A stretch of DNA of 49,092 nucleotides. Origin: Bacteroidota bacterium. GTDB lineage: Bacteria; Bacteroidota; Bacteroidia; Chitinophagales; Chitinophagaceae. Shown here piece after piece: positions 34,067 through 42,693 of this stretch; positions within the stretch are counted from its first letter, which is position 1; each line of letters opens with the position of its first letter. Both the position numbers and the translations under genes were made by a program. The notes beneath the pieces are model-generated. The model did no database searches and was not told the DNA's origin. It saw only the letters and a program-made list of their open reading frames with translations. The stretch is from positions 1 to 49,092 of the forward strand of contig JABDAZ010000022.1 of the NCBI GenBank assembly GCA_013288945.1. The letters run 5' to 3'.

Positions 34067-37054
34067 TCACTTAACATCAAGCCCCCAATCAATTCCTTTT
34101 AATGTTGCAGGCACGCCATCCGTAATCCATGTCGGTGGTCTATCTCCTTTTAATAACCAGTCAAAAAATTGTTGCTCGCGGATTTGAATGTCTTTGCGGT
34201 TTTTTCTTTCTAATAAATTATGCGCTTCATTATTGTATTGCAACAACCAAACTGGTTTATTCAATCTTCTCATCGCTGTAAAAAATTCAATGCCCTGGTA
34301 CCACGGAACCGCGCCGTCTGCATCGTTGCTCATTATTACCAATGGCGTTTTTACTTTTGGTAAATGAAAGAGCGGAGAATTTTCGATATATAAATCTGGC
34401 CGCTCCCAAATGGTTGCGCCAATTCTGCTTTGTGTTTTTTCATATTGAAACTGCCGGTTAATGCCACTCTCCCAACGCATGCCGCCATACGCGCTGAACA
34501 TATTTACAACTGGCGCACCAGCCCATGCTGCCGCAAATAAATTTGTTTGCGTAATTAAATATGCCGTTTGATAACCGCCCCAACTTTGTCCTTGAATACC
34601 AATTTTTGTACTGTCAACAAATCCTTTTTTTACAACAGCGCGCGTTCCGCTTACAATATAATCATAGGCACTTTTTCCCGGATGGCCATTAATGTACCAG
34701 ATGTCTGGAACGAAAACTACGTAACCGCGACTAACAAAAAATGGGATATTCAATGCAGATGGCGTTGGTGCCGGCGATCTATAACTGTTTAATGTTGTAT
34801 TATTTCTTTCATAGAAATAAACAATCATTGGATATTTTTTTGTGCTGTCAAAATTTTCTGGTTTATATAAAATGCCTTCTGTTATTTTTCCGGTGTAGGC
34901 TTTCCATTTGAATAACTCTGCAGAGCCCCATAAGTATTGGGATTGTTGGGGATTGATGTGTGAGAGCCTGACAGGTTGCATTAAAGAATCAATATAATAT
35001 ATTTGGGATCCCTCAATGGAATACTTTCTAATATCTTCAGAATTAAATGCACGTATTTCCTCAACATATAAATCGGGAGATTCTGAAAAAGATTCTTTTG
35101 TAAAAATAATCCTTGCATCATTTTTCGCTTTCGCAAAAACTCTGCGTGTGGTTAGACCATCGAAAGTTAAATAACCCCACAAACCCGAAGAACTATAAGT
35201 CATCAATACCGTATTTTTATATTTTTCAAAAAAAATACTAAAAAGCATTGGCTGTTTGTCACTTATAAATTTCTCCTCATTATTTAGTGAAATGTACCGA
35301 TATGTTCGTTTATTTTTTCTTCCATCCCCTCTGGTAAAATTGAATGAAGATTTTTTTCCTTCAGGATCAACTTTCCAAACATCATATCTATCATAAATCA
35401 AAACATATTTATCATCCTGCATCCATTTAATAATTCCATACCCATTCGGATCATCAGGCACGTCATTTTCTTCGTCGTATAATGGCACTTTAATATCAGT
35501 TGCTATTTTATATAACTGATTTGTTTCGCTGTTGTAAACTGAATATGACTTTTGTTTTTCATCATACATTAATAAATATTTTCCGGTGTATGATGGATAA
35601 ATATTTCCTTTAAAATTTTCTGTGATTAATTTTTTTTCTGCTGTGTTTGCATTAATCGCATAAACATCTTCCAATGCAAAGCCTTGCCACTGGCTGGCTA
35701 CACGCTTTCCAAAATTTGAAGTGGTATAAAAAATATTTCCATCACCTTCTTTTGTAATATCTATTGTCGGAAATTTTTCATCTGCCAATTGCTGGATGGA
35801 ATTTTTATTAATGTCCAGAATTGTGAGGTAACTTTTCTTTAAATCTTTATCTAAATTTTTTAATTGATAAGGTTGCAAATCATCATCTTTATAATTCCAG
35901 ATATCCAACGCAGCTTTTTCAAAATCAGGAATGAGTGTATCTTTTACAGGGCGATCAGGCGCTAATCCAAAAAACAAACGTTTGCCATCTTTGCTAAAAT
36001 TGAGGTTATAATTTTCGCTGATGATTAATCCTTTTGAAACGCCGGCTGTGTTTTTATCAGCGCGCAATATTGCGCTGTCTGTTCCGGTTTTATAATAATA
36101 CAGTTTATAAAATTTCTTCAATGCTTTTATCGAACTGTCGCGTTCGGCCACAAACGCAAGCTGGTTGCCATCTTCATCGAATGCATAATTTTTTGCATCA
36201 TTAAATTTTTGAAAAATCGTATCAATTTTATTTTGGGCAAGATTTATTAATAACACAAAAGCTTTGCTTAATGAATCATTATTTTTTCTTGTTGTTTCAA
36301 CCAAAAATCCTTTTCCGTTTTTGCTAAACAAATAATCTTTTACGAGTTTATATTTTTTTTCTTCGCCGGATTGCAGATTGCGTAAAACGAGTTCTGTTCC
36401 TTCTTCTATCTTTTCATCATTAATCTTTTTGTTTTCTTTTTTTGCAACTTGCAAAACATTTAACCCGTTTGTTTTTGCAAGTGCAATTTTATTGCGCAAA
36501 CTATCTGCAACACGCATTAAACTGTCAGCAATTTTTGTAAGATTATTTAGTTGCGTTAATGAATCTGATTGTGATTTTATTTTTGAACTTTCAGGAACTA
36601 TTTTCTCTGATAAATATGCGACGAAGCCATATGCTTTTTCAGGTGTTTTATAATTTTTTATTAATGGAATTTTTTTAACTATATCTTTTCCAAGTTCAAT
36701 AATTGCCAGCGAATCTTTGGGCATTTCATCCGGCTTTTTCTTTTTAATTTTTGCGTCGCGTGTGTCTTTAAAAAGTGGTTTTATTTTACAAATTACAAAG
36801 TGGCTGTCTTCTGTAATCGTTGCATTGTAACCACGCGCAATTTCTTTTTTATACGAGTTATCAGAAGTTTGAATGATTAATGTGCCATCGCCTTCCTGCG
36901 GATTAATTGTGTACACAACATACTTTCCATCGTTGCTAATATAGCGTTCGCCAATACTTTGCCAGCTATCATAAACAGAATGATCCAAAGGCTTTTTTTG
37001 TGCTGATAAAAACTGAAAAGTTATAAGCAGGCAAATGACAAAAATATATTTCAT
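34067..37054 (-). CDS. S9 family (prolyl oligopeptidase-type) serine peptidase
   Basis: 995 aa, exported: signal peptide about 1-18 (ending LSAQKK). The N-terminal two-thirds form a beta-propeller with an insertion of about 150 residues rich in Lys and Asn (residues about 125-250). The C-terminal alpha/beta-hydrolase domain has the nucleophile in GQSWGGYQ (S824), the acid in SNDADGAVPW (D913) and the base in NEAHNL (H945). It is related to dipeptidyl-peptidase/acylaminoacyl-peptidase members of S9 and would trim peptides in the periplasm. Single gene, convergent with the unknown gene at 33301. Confidence 0.92.
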   Translation of the reverse strand: MKYIFVICLLITFQFLSAQKKPLDHSVYDSWQSIGERYISNDGKYVVYTINPQEGDGTLIIQTSDNSYKKEIARGYNATITEDSHFVICKIKPLFKDTRDAKIKKKKPDEMPKDSLAIIELGKDIVKKIPLIKNYKTPEKAYGFVAYLSEKIVPESSKIKSQSDSLTQLNNLTKIADSLMRVADSLRNKIALAKTNGLNVLQVAKKENKKINDEKIEEGTELVLRNLQSGEEKKYKLVKDYLFSKNGKGFLVETTRKNNDSLSKAFVLLINLAQNKIDTIFQKFNDAKNYAFDEDGNQLAFVAERDSSIKALKKFYKLYYYKTGTDSAILRADKNTAGVSKGLIISENYNLNFSKDGKRLFFGLAPDRPVKDTLIPDFEKAALDIWNYKDDDLQPYQLKNLDKDLKKSYLTILDINKNSIQQLADEKFPTIDITKEGDGNIFYTTSNFGKRVASQWQGFALEDVYAINANTAEKKLITENFKGNIYPSYTGKYLLMYDEKQKSYSVYNSETNQLYKIATDIKVPLYDEENDVPDDPNGYGIIKWMQDDKYVLIYDRYDVWKVDPEGKKSSFNFTRGDGRKNKRTYRYISLNNEEKFISDKQPMLFSIFFEKYKNTVLMTYSSSGLWGYLTFDGLTTRRVFAKAKNDARIIFTKESFSESPDLYVEEIRAFNSEDIRKYSIEGSQIYYIDSLMQPVRLSHINPQQSQYLWGSAELFKWKAYTGKITEGILYKPENFDSTKKYPMIVYFYERNNTTLNSYRSPAPTPSALNIPFFVSRGYVVFVPDIWYINGHPGKSAYDYIVSGTRAVVKKGFVDSTKIGIQGQSWGGYQTAYLITQTNLFAAAWAGAPVVNMFSAYGGMRWESGINRQFQYEKTQSRIGATIWERPDLYIENSPLFHLPKVKTPLVIMSNDADGAVPWYQGIEFFTAMRRLNKPVWLLQYNNEAHNLLERKNRKDIQIREQQFFDWLLKGDRPPTWITDGVPATLKGIDWGLDVK

Positions 37055-37236
37055 GCACAGTTAATTTTGATAGCTGAAATTAATTGAAAGTAGCTTTTGT
37101 TGCAGATTTTATTTATCAAAAACTGCACGAAGTTTTTCACAAAGCCCACAAAGATCTTCTTGCTTGTTTTTGGATTTTGGGCTTTGGATTTTGGATTTTA
37201 TTAACCTGTATCTTATTTCTTGTTACTTAAAACTTA

Positions 37237-38118
37237 TTAAGAAATTGATTTTTTTCTTGTGTTATACAAACTAATCATTTGCAAAACGATTGCGAAGATG
37301 ATTAACGCAAAACCAATGTAGAAGCCATTGTTAAGGTATTTGTTTTCTTTTAAAACTATAAACGCTAGTAAAATTCCATAAACAGGTTCGAGATTATAAG
37401 TGAGGTTAACTGTGAACGCAGAAATTTTTTTTAATGCATTCATTGATAAATTAAAAGCAACAACCGTGCAAAGCCAGCTTAGTATTAATAACCAAAACCA
37501 ATCGTTGGGAGTTGGAAAAATATATTGTGCTGGCGATAATTTTAAATAAAATGGAAGCATTAATGTAAGAAATAAAAAGCCGCCGCTTAACTCATAAACC
37601 GTTACAGTTTCGGGTGAAATTTTTTGCAATAATATTTTATTGAAAATTGGAAAAACACTTGCAAGCAATGCAGATATTAGCCCGATAATAATTCCTGTTT
37701 TGTAACCGGGATCAAAATGGAAAATAAAATAAATGCCGATGATAACGAGTAAGCCAAGCAGCAGCTCGCGCATGTTTATTTTTTTTCTGAATATTAATGG
37801 TTCGAGAATGGCTGTAAAAAAACCAACTGCAGAAAAACAAACAAGTGCGATGGAAACGTTTGCATATTTTATACTTCCGTAAAATGTTACCCAATGTGTT
37901 GCTGCAACTGCGCCAACACCAAAAATTTTGAGCGCATCTTTTGCAGAAATTTTATTATTCTTTTTTCGAAATGCTTCAATGATCCATAAAGTGATTGCGG
38001 TTATTAATAAACGGTACCAAACTAATAAACCTTCATTTAATGTTATGAGCTTGCCTAATATGCCGGTAATGCCTGCGAGAAAAACAGCGATGTGCAATTG
38101 AATAAAAGCTTTCTTCAT
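37237..38118 (-). CDS. EamA/DMT superfamily transporter
   Basis: 293-aa inner-membrane protein with ten predicted hydrophobic segments arranged as two EamA repeats (about 5-135 and 145-285). The N-terminal pattern FLAGITGILGKLITLNEGLLVWYRLLI and the second-repeat YNLEPVYGILLAFIVLKE are typical of drug/metabolite transporters. Substrate unknown. The gene is followed by a repeat-rich short gap and precedes the S9 peptidase on the same strand, without clear co-transcription. Confidence 0.88.
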   Translation of the reverse strand: MKKAFIQLHIAVFLAGITGILGKLITLNEGLLVWYRLLITAITLWIIEAFRKKNNKISAKDALKIFGVGAVAATHWVTFYGSIKYANVSIALVCFSAVGFFTAILEPLIFRKKINMRELLLGLLVIIGIYFIFHFDPGYKTGIIIGLISALLASVFPIFNKILLQKISPETVTVYELSGGFLFLTLMLPFYLKLSPAQYIFPTPNDWFWLLILSWLCTVVAFNLSMNALKKISAFTVNLTYNLEPVYGILLAFIVLKENKYLNNGFYIGFALIIFAIVLQMISLYNTRKKSIS

Positions 38119-38151
38119 GAAGTAAAGAAATGAAAATAATTATGATATTAT

Positions 38152-38213
38152 GTTATTATGATATTGCGATATTAATTGCGTTTAATATTTCAATATTAAA
38201 ATATCATAATAAC
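38152..38213. repeat. perfect 14-bp inverted repeat (DMT / GT2 gap)
   Basis: GTTATTATGATATT (38152-38165) and AATATCATAATAAC (38200-38213) are perfect reverse complements around a 34-nt AT-rich loop that contains further AATATT inversions. It lies 30 bp from dispersed repeat copy F. Confidence 0.7.
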
Positions 38214-38242
38214 CCATATACGCAATTTTTTGATCGCTGAAT

Positions 38243-38290
38243 ATAGAACTTCTGTAAAAGAGTGCGACGCCAATGAAGCTTAATAGATAT
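38243..38290 (+). repeat. dispersed repeat, copy F (type 2)
   Basis: GAATATAGAACTTCTGTAAA, then AGAGTGCGACGCCAATGAAG and CTTAATAG. It agrees with copy B over about 45 bp. Confidence 0.7.
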
Positions 38291-38318
38291 TCTATCGCCG
38301 GGTAAGTAATTTTGAAAA

Positions 38319-39113
38319 TTATTTGCTTTCGATCATTACATCTTTTGAGTAAGATGTTAGCTCTACAACGCGTTCTTTTTTTACGCGGTTGCGGTAATTT
38401 TTAAAGATGCTTTGCCAGCGCAAATTTAATACGCCGAGTATTCCTTCTTTTACAATGCCTTTGTTCATTTTAGAAGCACCTTGCGTGCGATCCTGAAAAA
38501 TAATCGGCATTTCTTTTATTACAAAACCCAATTTCCAGGCAGCAAATTTCATTTCAATTTGAAATGCATAGCCTGTAAAATGAATTTCATTTAAATTGAT
38601 TGTTTCGAGTACTTCGCGCTTGTAGCAAACAAATCCTGCTGTTGGATCGCGTACGGGCATCCAAGTAATTACGCGCGTATAAATTGATGCGCCTTTGGAT
38701 AATAAAACACGCTCCCAAGGCCAGTTAATATTTCCGCCTCCCTGCACGTAGCGCGAACCAACGGCAACATCGCCGCCTTGGAATTTACAGACTTCATACA
38801 GGCGCTGAAGGTCTTTTGGATTGTGCGAAAAATCTGCATCCATTTCAAAAACAAAATTGTAGCCTTTATTAATGGCCCATTTAAACCCATGAATGTATGC
38901 AGTGCCTAATCCTAATTTGCCTTTGCGCTGCTCGAGAAATAAACTATCGGGATATCTTTTAAAAAGGTCTTTTACAATTTGCGCAGTTCCATCTGGTGAA
39001 CCATCATCAATAACCAGCACATGAAAATCCTGGTGGAGTGAAAAGATTGCTTCGAGGATATCAGTGATATTCTCCTTTTCATTATAAGTTGGTATGATAA
39101 CTATTTTTTCCAA
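38319..39113 (-). CDS. polyprenol (dolichol) phosphate mannosyltransferase-like GT2
   Basis: 264-aa family 2 glycosyltransferase of the DPM1-like group, which transfers mannose or another hexose from a nucleotide sugar to polyprenyl phosphate on the cytoplasmic face of the membrane. Motifs: IIPTYNEKENI (about 6-16), VIDDGSPDGTA (34-44), GLGTAYIHGFKWA, the metal-binding EMDADFSHNP and RDPTAGFVCYKR. It lacks C-terminal membrane helices, as soluble DPM1-type enzymes do. The start is TTG at 39113, giving MEKIVIIPTYNE; no in-frame ATG exists just upstream. Followed on its 3' side by repeat copy F. Confidence 0.9.
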   Translation of the reverse strand: MEKIVIIPTYNEKENITDILEAIFSLHQDFHVLVIDDGSPDGTAQIVKDLFKRYPDSLFLEQRKGKLGLGTAYIHGFKWAINKGYNFVFEMDADFSHNPKDLQRLYEVCKFQGGDVAVGSRYVQGGGNINWPWERVLLSKGASIYTRVITWMPVRDPTAGFVCYKREVLETINLNEIHFTGYAFQIEMKFAAWKLGFVIKEMPIIFQDRTQGASKMNKGIVKEGILGVLNLRWQSIFKNYRNRVKKERVVELTSYSKDVMIESK

Positions 39114-39197
39114 CCAGTGATTGCTGTTTTGTTTATAAAAAATAAATTTACATTTTTTTCTTAGTTAAAACGAAAGCCAAGTATTTACACTTAAGCT

Positions 39198-39965
39198 TTA
39201 TCCCTTTTTTAACATGGTGCGGTTAAATATCTCTGTGAGTTTTTGTTTTGTATGCATCGGGAAATCGCCCTTCATCATCCAATCGTAATATTGCGGCTCC
39301 GACTTTAATACATCTGACACGGGCCGTCCTTTGTGTTTTCCAAAATTAAATATTTCCACGCTATTTTCCATAATAAACCTTCGTGCAAAATCAACTACTT
39401 GTTCTTCGCCGGTAAATTTCAAAATGCTGTCCAAATCAGTTCCTAATTCCGGGTACCTTATTACTTGTGCTTCCAACACTTCCCACGTTGCTGTTGCGTC
39501 TGCTTCTGCGCCGTGCGCGCCATCTAAACTTTTATCGCAATAAAACTTATATGCCGCGGTTAATGTACGTTGTTCCATCAAATGAAAAATACGTTGTACA
39601 TCTACGAGCTTGCGGCCTTTGCTATCAAATTCCAAACCGATGCGCATAAATTCTTCAGCAAGCATTGGTATATCAAAACGATTTGAATTGTATCCTGCCA
39701 AATCGCAATTTTCGATAAACTGTTTCAACTCATTTGCAACCTGTTTAAAAGTTGGCGCATCTTTTACCATCTCATCTGTAATTCCATGTATGGCTGAAGA
39801 TGCAGCAGGCACGGGCATTTCAGGGTTTAATAATTTACGCTTTACAATTTTCTTGCCATCAGGCATTATTTTTACAATGGCAATTTCTATGATGCGATCG
39901 CTTCCAAGGTTCATGCCGGTTGTTTCCAAATCAATTACTGCAAGTGGTTTTGTAAGTTGTAACAT
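39198..39965 (-). CDS. DEDDh 3'-5' exonuclease (DNA polymerase III epsilon-like)
   Basis: 255 aa. The exonuclease domain (1-170) has the acidic set D12/E14 (IDLETTG), D98 (YNSNRFD), H151 and D156 (HGAEADAT). A C-terminal extension (about 195-250) contains FNFGKHKGRPVSDVL and YYDWMMKGDFP, the small domain seen in bacteroidotal epsilon-like exonucleases. It could be proofreading or a separate DNA/RNA exonuclease. Start ATG 39965. It is 84 bp upstream of the GT2 gene on the same strand. Confidence 0.92.
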   Translation of the reverse strand: MLQLTKPLAVIDLETTGMNLGSDRIIEIAIVKIMPDGKKIVKRKLLNPEMPVPAASSAIHGITDEMVKDAPTFKQVANELKQFIENCDLAGYNSNRFDIPMLAEEFMRIGLEFDSKGRKLVDVQRIFHLMEQRTLTAAYKFYCDKSLDGAHGAEADATATWEVLEAQVIRYPELGTDLDSILKFTGEEQVVDFARRFIMENSVEIFNFGKHKGRPVSDVLKSEPQYYDWMMKGDFPMHTKQKLTEIFNRTMLKKG

Positions 39966-40052
39966 TACTCGTCTGAAATTTTAAACAATTAGTTTTTGTA
40001 TTTTATTAATAACAATTATTATTCCGGTTATTAAGCAATTTATCTATCGTTA

Positions 40053-41417
40053 TTAATGATTGTTGTTTGTTATTGTATTTGCAAAAGCGATGATATCAGT
40101 TCCATCATAATTTCCTGAACTCATCAACAGCAAGTTAGCATTTTCGTAAGACTGTTGGGCAAGCCATTTTTCCAAATCTTTTTTTTCATTAATAACCGTT
40201 AAACCATCTTTCGCAAAGCCATCGTACACTTTATTTTTTGGCAGTTCCGGCATGCGTTTTAAATCGAGCGCGTGTTTTGAAAAAAATACAGCCGCAACAT
40301 CTGCATTGTCCATTGCGCCATTATATTCTTTCATAAAATTTTCATTCAAACTGCTGAACGTGTGCAATTCTAAAACAGCAATTAATTTTCTGTTTGGAAA
40401 TTGTTGTTTCACTGCTTCCATCGTTGCTTTTACTTTTGATGGTGCGTGCGCAAAATCCCTGTACACATTTGTATGATTATTCTTCGCAAGTAATTCTAAT
40501 CTTTTTGATGCGCCCGTAAAATTTGCAATAGCTTTTAAAAAATCTTTGGTTTCAATTTTTAATTCTTTACAAACTAAATATGCTGCATTTAAATTGAGCA
40601 AATTATGATTTCCAAAAACACTCAGCGCGCCGTTTTCATTATTAATAACAACATTTGTTTTGCCATTAATAATTGTATGTTCAGGAATATTGTAACCAAT
40701 TTTTTTTACTGATGAAGGATGTTCTTCAACCAGTTTTTTTAAAACAGGATCGGTTCCATTATAAATTAATACGCCGCCTTTTTCAATTTTATTAATAAAA
40801 ATATTGAACTGATCTAAATAGAAATCAAACGTTGGAAACACATTAATATGATCCCAAGCAATGCCTGTGATGACAGCTATATGCGGAAACAAAAAATGAA
40901 ACTTTGGTTTTTTTTCAATCGCACTAGCAGGATATTCATCGCCTTCGCAAATTATTACTGGCGCATCTGTAATATTTACTGATTGAGAAAATCCTTCCAG
41001 CTTTGCGCCAACCAGATAATCAAAATCTTTTGCAAGCACTTTCAACACGTGCATTATCATACTTGTGGTTGTTGTTTTTCCATGGCTTCCGCCAACAACT
41101 ACACGCAGTTTATTAATACTTTCCTGGTAAATGTATTCGGGAAAAGAATAAATTTTTAATCCGAGTTCTTTTGCTTTTTGCAATTCCGGATTATCATTTT
41201 TTGCATGCATGCCGAGAATAATGGCATCAATATCTTTATTTATTTTTTCAGGAAACCATCCAAAATTTTCCGGCAAAATTCCATTTGCTTTTAAATTTGA
41301 AGTTGCTGGTTCAAAAATTTCATCATCACTTCCTGTAACGAAATATCCTTTTTTATGAAGCGCAATCGCGAGCTGGTGCATCACGCTGCCGCCAATAGCA
41401 ATAAAATGTACTTTCAA
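40053..41417 (-). CDS. mpl: UDP-N-acetylmuramate:L-Ala-gamma-D-Glu-meso-DAP ligase (Mpl-like)
   Basis: 454-aa Mur ligase that recycles murein tripeptide by joining it to UDP-MurNAc. N-terminal MKVHFIAIGGSVMHQLAIALHKKG binds the UDP part, the ATP loop is GSHGKTT (110-116), and DEYPASAIEKKPKFHFLFPH and FRDFAHAPSKVKATM are typical of Mpl rather than MurC. The start is TTG at 41417, which reproduces the usual N-terminus. It is minus-strand, divergent from the small lipoprotein gene at 41669. Confidence 0.93.
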   Translation of the reverse strand: MKVHFIAIGGSVMHQLAIALHKKGYFVTGSDDEIFEPATSNLKANGILPENFGWFPEKINKDIDAIILGMHAKNDNPELQKAKELGLKIYSFPEYIYQESINKLRVVVGGSHGKTTTTSMIMHVLKVLAKDFDYLVGAKLEGFSQSVNITDAPVIICEGDEYPASAIEKKPKFHFLFPHIAVITGIAWDHINVFPTFDFYLDQFNIFINKIEKGGVLIYNGTDPVLKKLVEEHPSSVKKIGYNIPEHTIINGKTNVVINNENGALSVFGNHNLLNLNAAYLVCKELKIETKDFLKAIANFTGASKRLELLAKNNHTNVYRDFAHAPSKVKATMEAVKQQFPNRKLIAVLELHTFSSLNENFMKEYNGAMDNADVAAVFFSKHALDLKRMPELPKNKVYDGFAKDGLTVINEKKDLEKWLAQQSYENANLLLMSSGNYDGTDIIAFANTITNNNH

Positions 41418-41668
41418 GCAATCAAAATTTAATGCTAAAAGTATTTAAGCTCAGGCGATTAAAAAAATTTTCAAATTTTATGTAAAACCCACTTGCATTT
41501 ACGGATTATTTAATGTTTCTTTGATTCATCTATTCTTACTACTTCCGTACATCCTTTAGAAACAAGCCGCTAAATTTTTTCGACCATATTTAATCCCGCT
41601 CCCTTGAATTTCCTGGGCTTTATCAATTTTTTTACCAGGCAATTTTATCACTCTTAAATACCACAAAA

Positions 41669-41791
41669 ATGAAACGATCATTATTAATTTTAGCATTAAT
41701 TGCTTTAGTAACTGTGTCAATGACGTCTTGCGCTTCTCAACGAAGCGGATGCAAATCAACACAAGGTTTCTTAGGTTACGGCAGCCGTTAA
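41669..41791 (+). CDS. very small lipoprotein (40 aa)
   Basis: A 40-codon gene not listed by usual length cut-offs. The hydrophobic start MKRSLLILALIALV is followed by a lipobox VSMTSC with the lipidated Cys near residue 21; the mature tail is about 20 residues, ASQRSGCKSTQGFLGYGSR. A second cysteine and the GC-x-(S/T)-TQG-x-x-GYG pattern resemble tiny lipoproteins I know from Bacteroidota genomes (recalled pattern, not searched). A clear terminator 27 bp downstream supports a transcribed unit. Envelope-located, function unknown. Confidence 0.75.
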   Translation: MKRSLLILALIALVTVSMTSCASQRSGCKSTQGFLGYGSR

Positions 41792-41817
41792 CGCGCCCGA
41801 CTATATTAATCAATTAC

Positions 41818-41846
41818 AGGTTATCTTTGCGGTAACCTTTTTTTAT
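41818..41846 (+). terminator. terminator of the small lipoprotein gene
   Basis: AGGTTA and TAACCT stem with a TCTTTGCGG loop, followed by seven T. Lies between the lipoprotein gene and ytxJ. Confidence 0.75.
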
Positions 41847-41872
41847 TTATATAAGACCTAAAAATTGTGAAC

Positions 41873-42208
41873 ATGAACTGGATTACATTAAACGAAATAA
41901 ATCAGCTGCAAGAAATAAAAGAAAAATCGAAAGTTACGCCGCAGGTAATTTTTAAACACAGCACGCGCTGCGCAACGAGCCAAATGATAAAAACAAGATT
42001 GGAAAGAAATGATAACCCGCCGGGAATTGATTTTTATTTTCTGGATTTGATTAATAACAGAAATGTTTCTAATGAAGTTGCAGAAACATTTCATGTGCAT
42101 CATGAATCGCCGCAGATATTATTAATAAAAAATGGCGAATGTGTTTATGATGAAAGCCATTTGGGAATTAGTTTGGATGAAGTTGTTGAACAGAATTCGA
42201 TGAATTGA
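41873..42208 (+). CDS. ytxJ: bacillithiol system redox-active protein YtxJ
   Basis: 111-aa thioredoxin-fold monothiol bacilliredoxin-like protein, expected to remove bacillithiol from mixed disulfides. The active-site region is FKHSTRCATSQMIK with a single catalytic Cys33, and ESPQILLIKNGECVYDESH holds the cis-Pro loop. The start is ATG 41873 (MNWITLNEIN); a GTG two codons upstream is possible. The presence of bshB1 at 13.7 kb agrees with a bacillithiol-using cell. It converges with the EamA gene. Confidence 0.9.
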   Translation: MNWITLNEINQLQEIKEKSKVTPQVIFKHSTRCATSQMIKTRLERNDNPPGIDFYFLDLINNRNVSNEVAETFHVHHESPQILLIKNGECVYDESHLGISLDEVVEQNSMN

Positions 42209-42255
42209 TTTTTTATCGTGAATGGTGAATGATGAATGGTGAATTCCTTTAAAAA

Positions 42256-42684
42256 TTATTTCCAAATTATTACAATCATTCCTGCAAATATTAATCCTGC
42301 GCCGAATAAAATTTTTGGCGTTAATGGTTCTTTTAAAAAAAGAAATGATAATAATATTGTGAAGACAATACTGCCTTTATCGATGGCTGTTACGGATGAA
42401 ACTTTTCCCAACTGCAATGCTTTATAATAAAACAGCCATGATAAACCTGTTGCAAATGCAGACAATGTAAGAAACAACCAATTGTTTTTTGACAGCGATG
42501 GAATTTGATTTTGCACGCCGCGAAAAAAAACAATTCCCCACGTTATTAATAAAATAATTGCAGTACGAATTGCCGTTGCGAGATCAGAATTTATATTTTT
42601 TAATCCTGCTTTTGCAAGCACTGCCGTTAATGCTGCAAAAATTGCAGACAGAAGTGCATATAATAACCACGCAGGTAAAGCCAT
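42256..42684 (-). CDS. half-size EamA/DMT membrane protein
   Basis: 142 aa with five hydrophobic helices and a single EamA repeat (WLLYALLSAIFAALTAVLAKAGL at the start, GSIVFTILLSFLFLKEPLTP near 98-117). Such one-repeat proteins probably form dimers equivalent to a full DMT transporter. The gene starts 9 bp after the S1/P1 nuclease stop, so the two are co-transcribed. Substrate unknown. Confidence 0.85.
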   Translation of the reverse strand: MALPAWLLYALLSAIFAALTAVLAKAGLKNINSDLATAIRTAIILLITWGIVFFRGVQNQIPSLSKNNWLFLTLSAFATGLSWLFYYKALQLGKVSSVTAIDKGSIVFTILLSFLFLKEPLTPKILFGAGLIFAGMIVIIWK

Positions 42685-42693
42685 GTATAAAAA

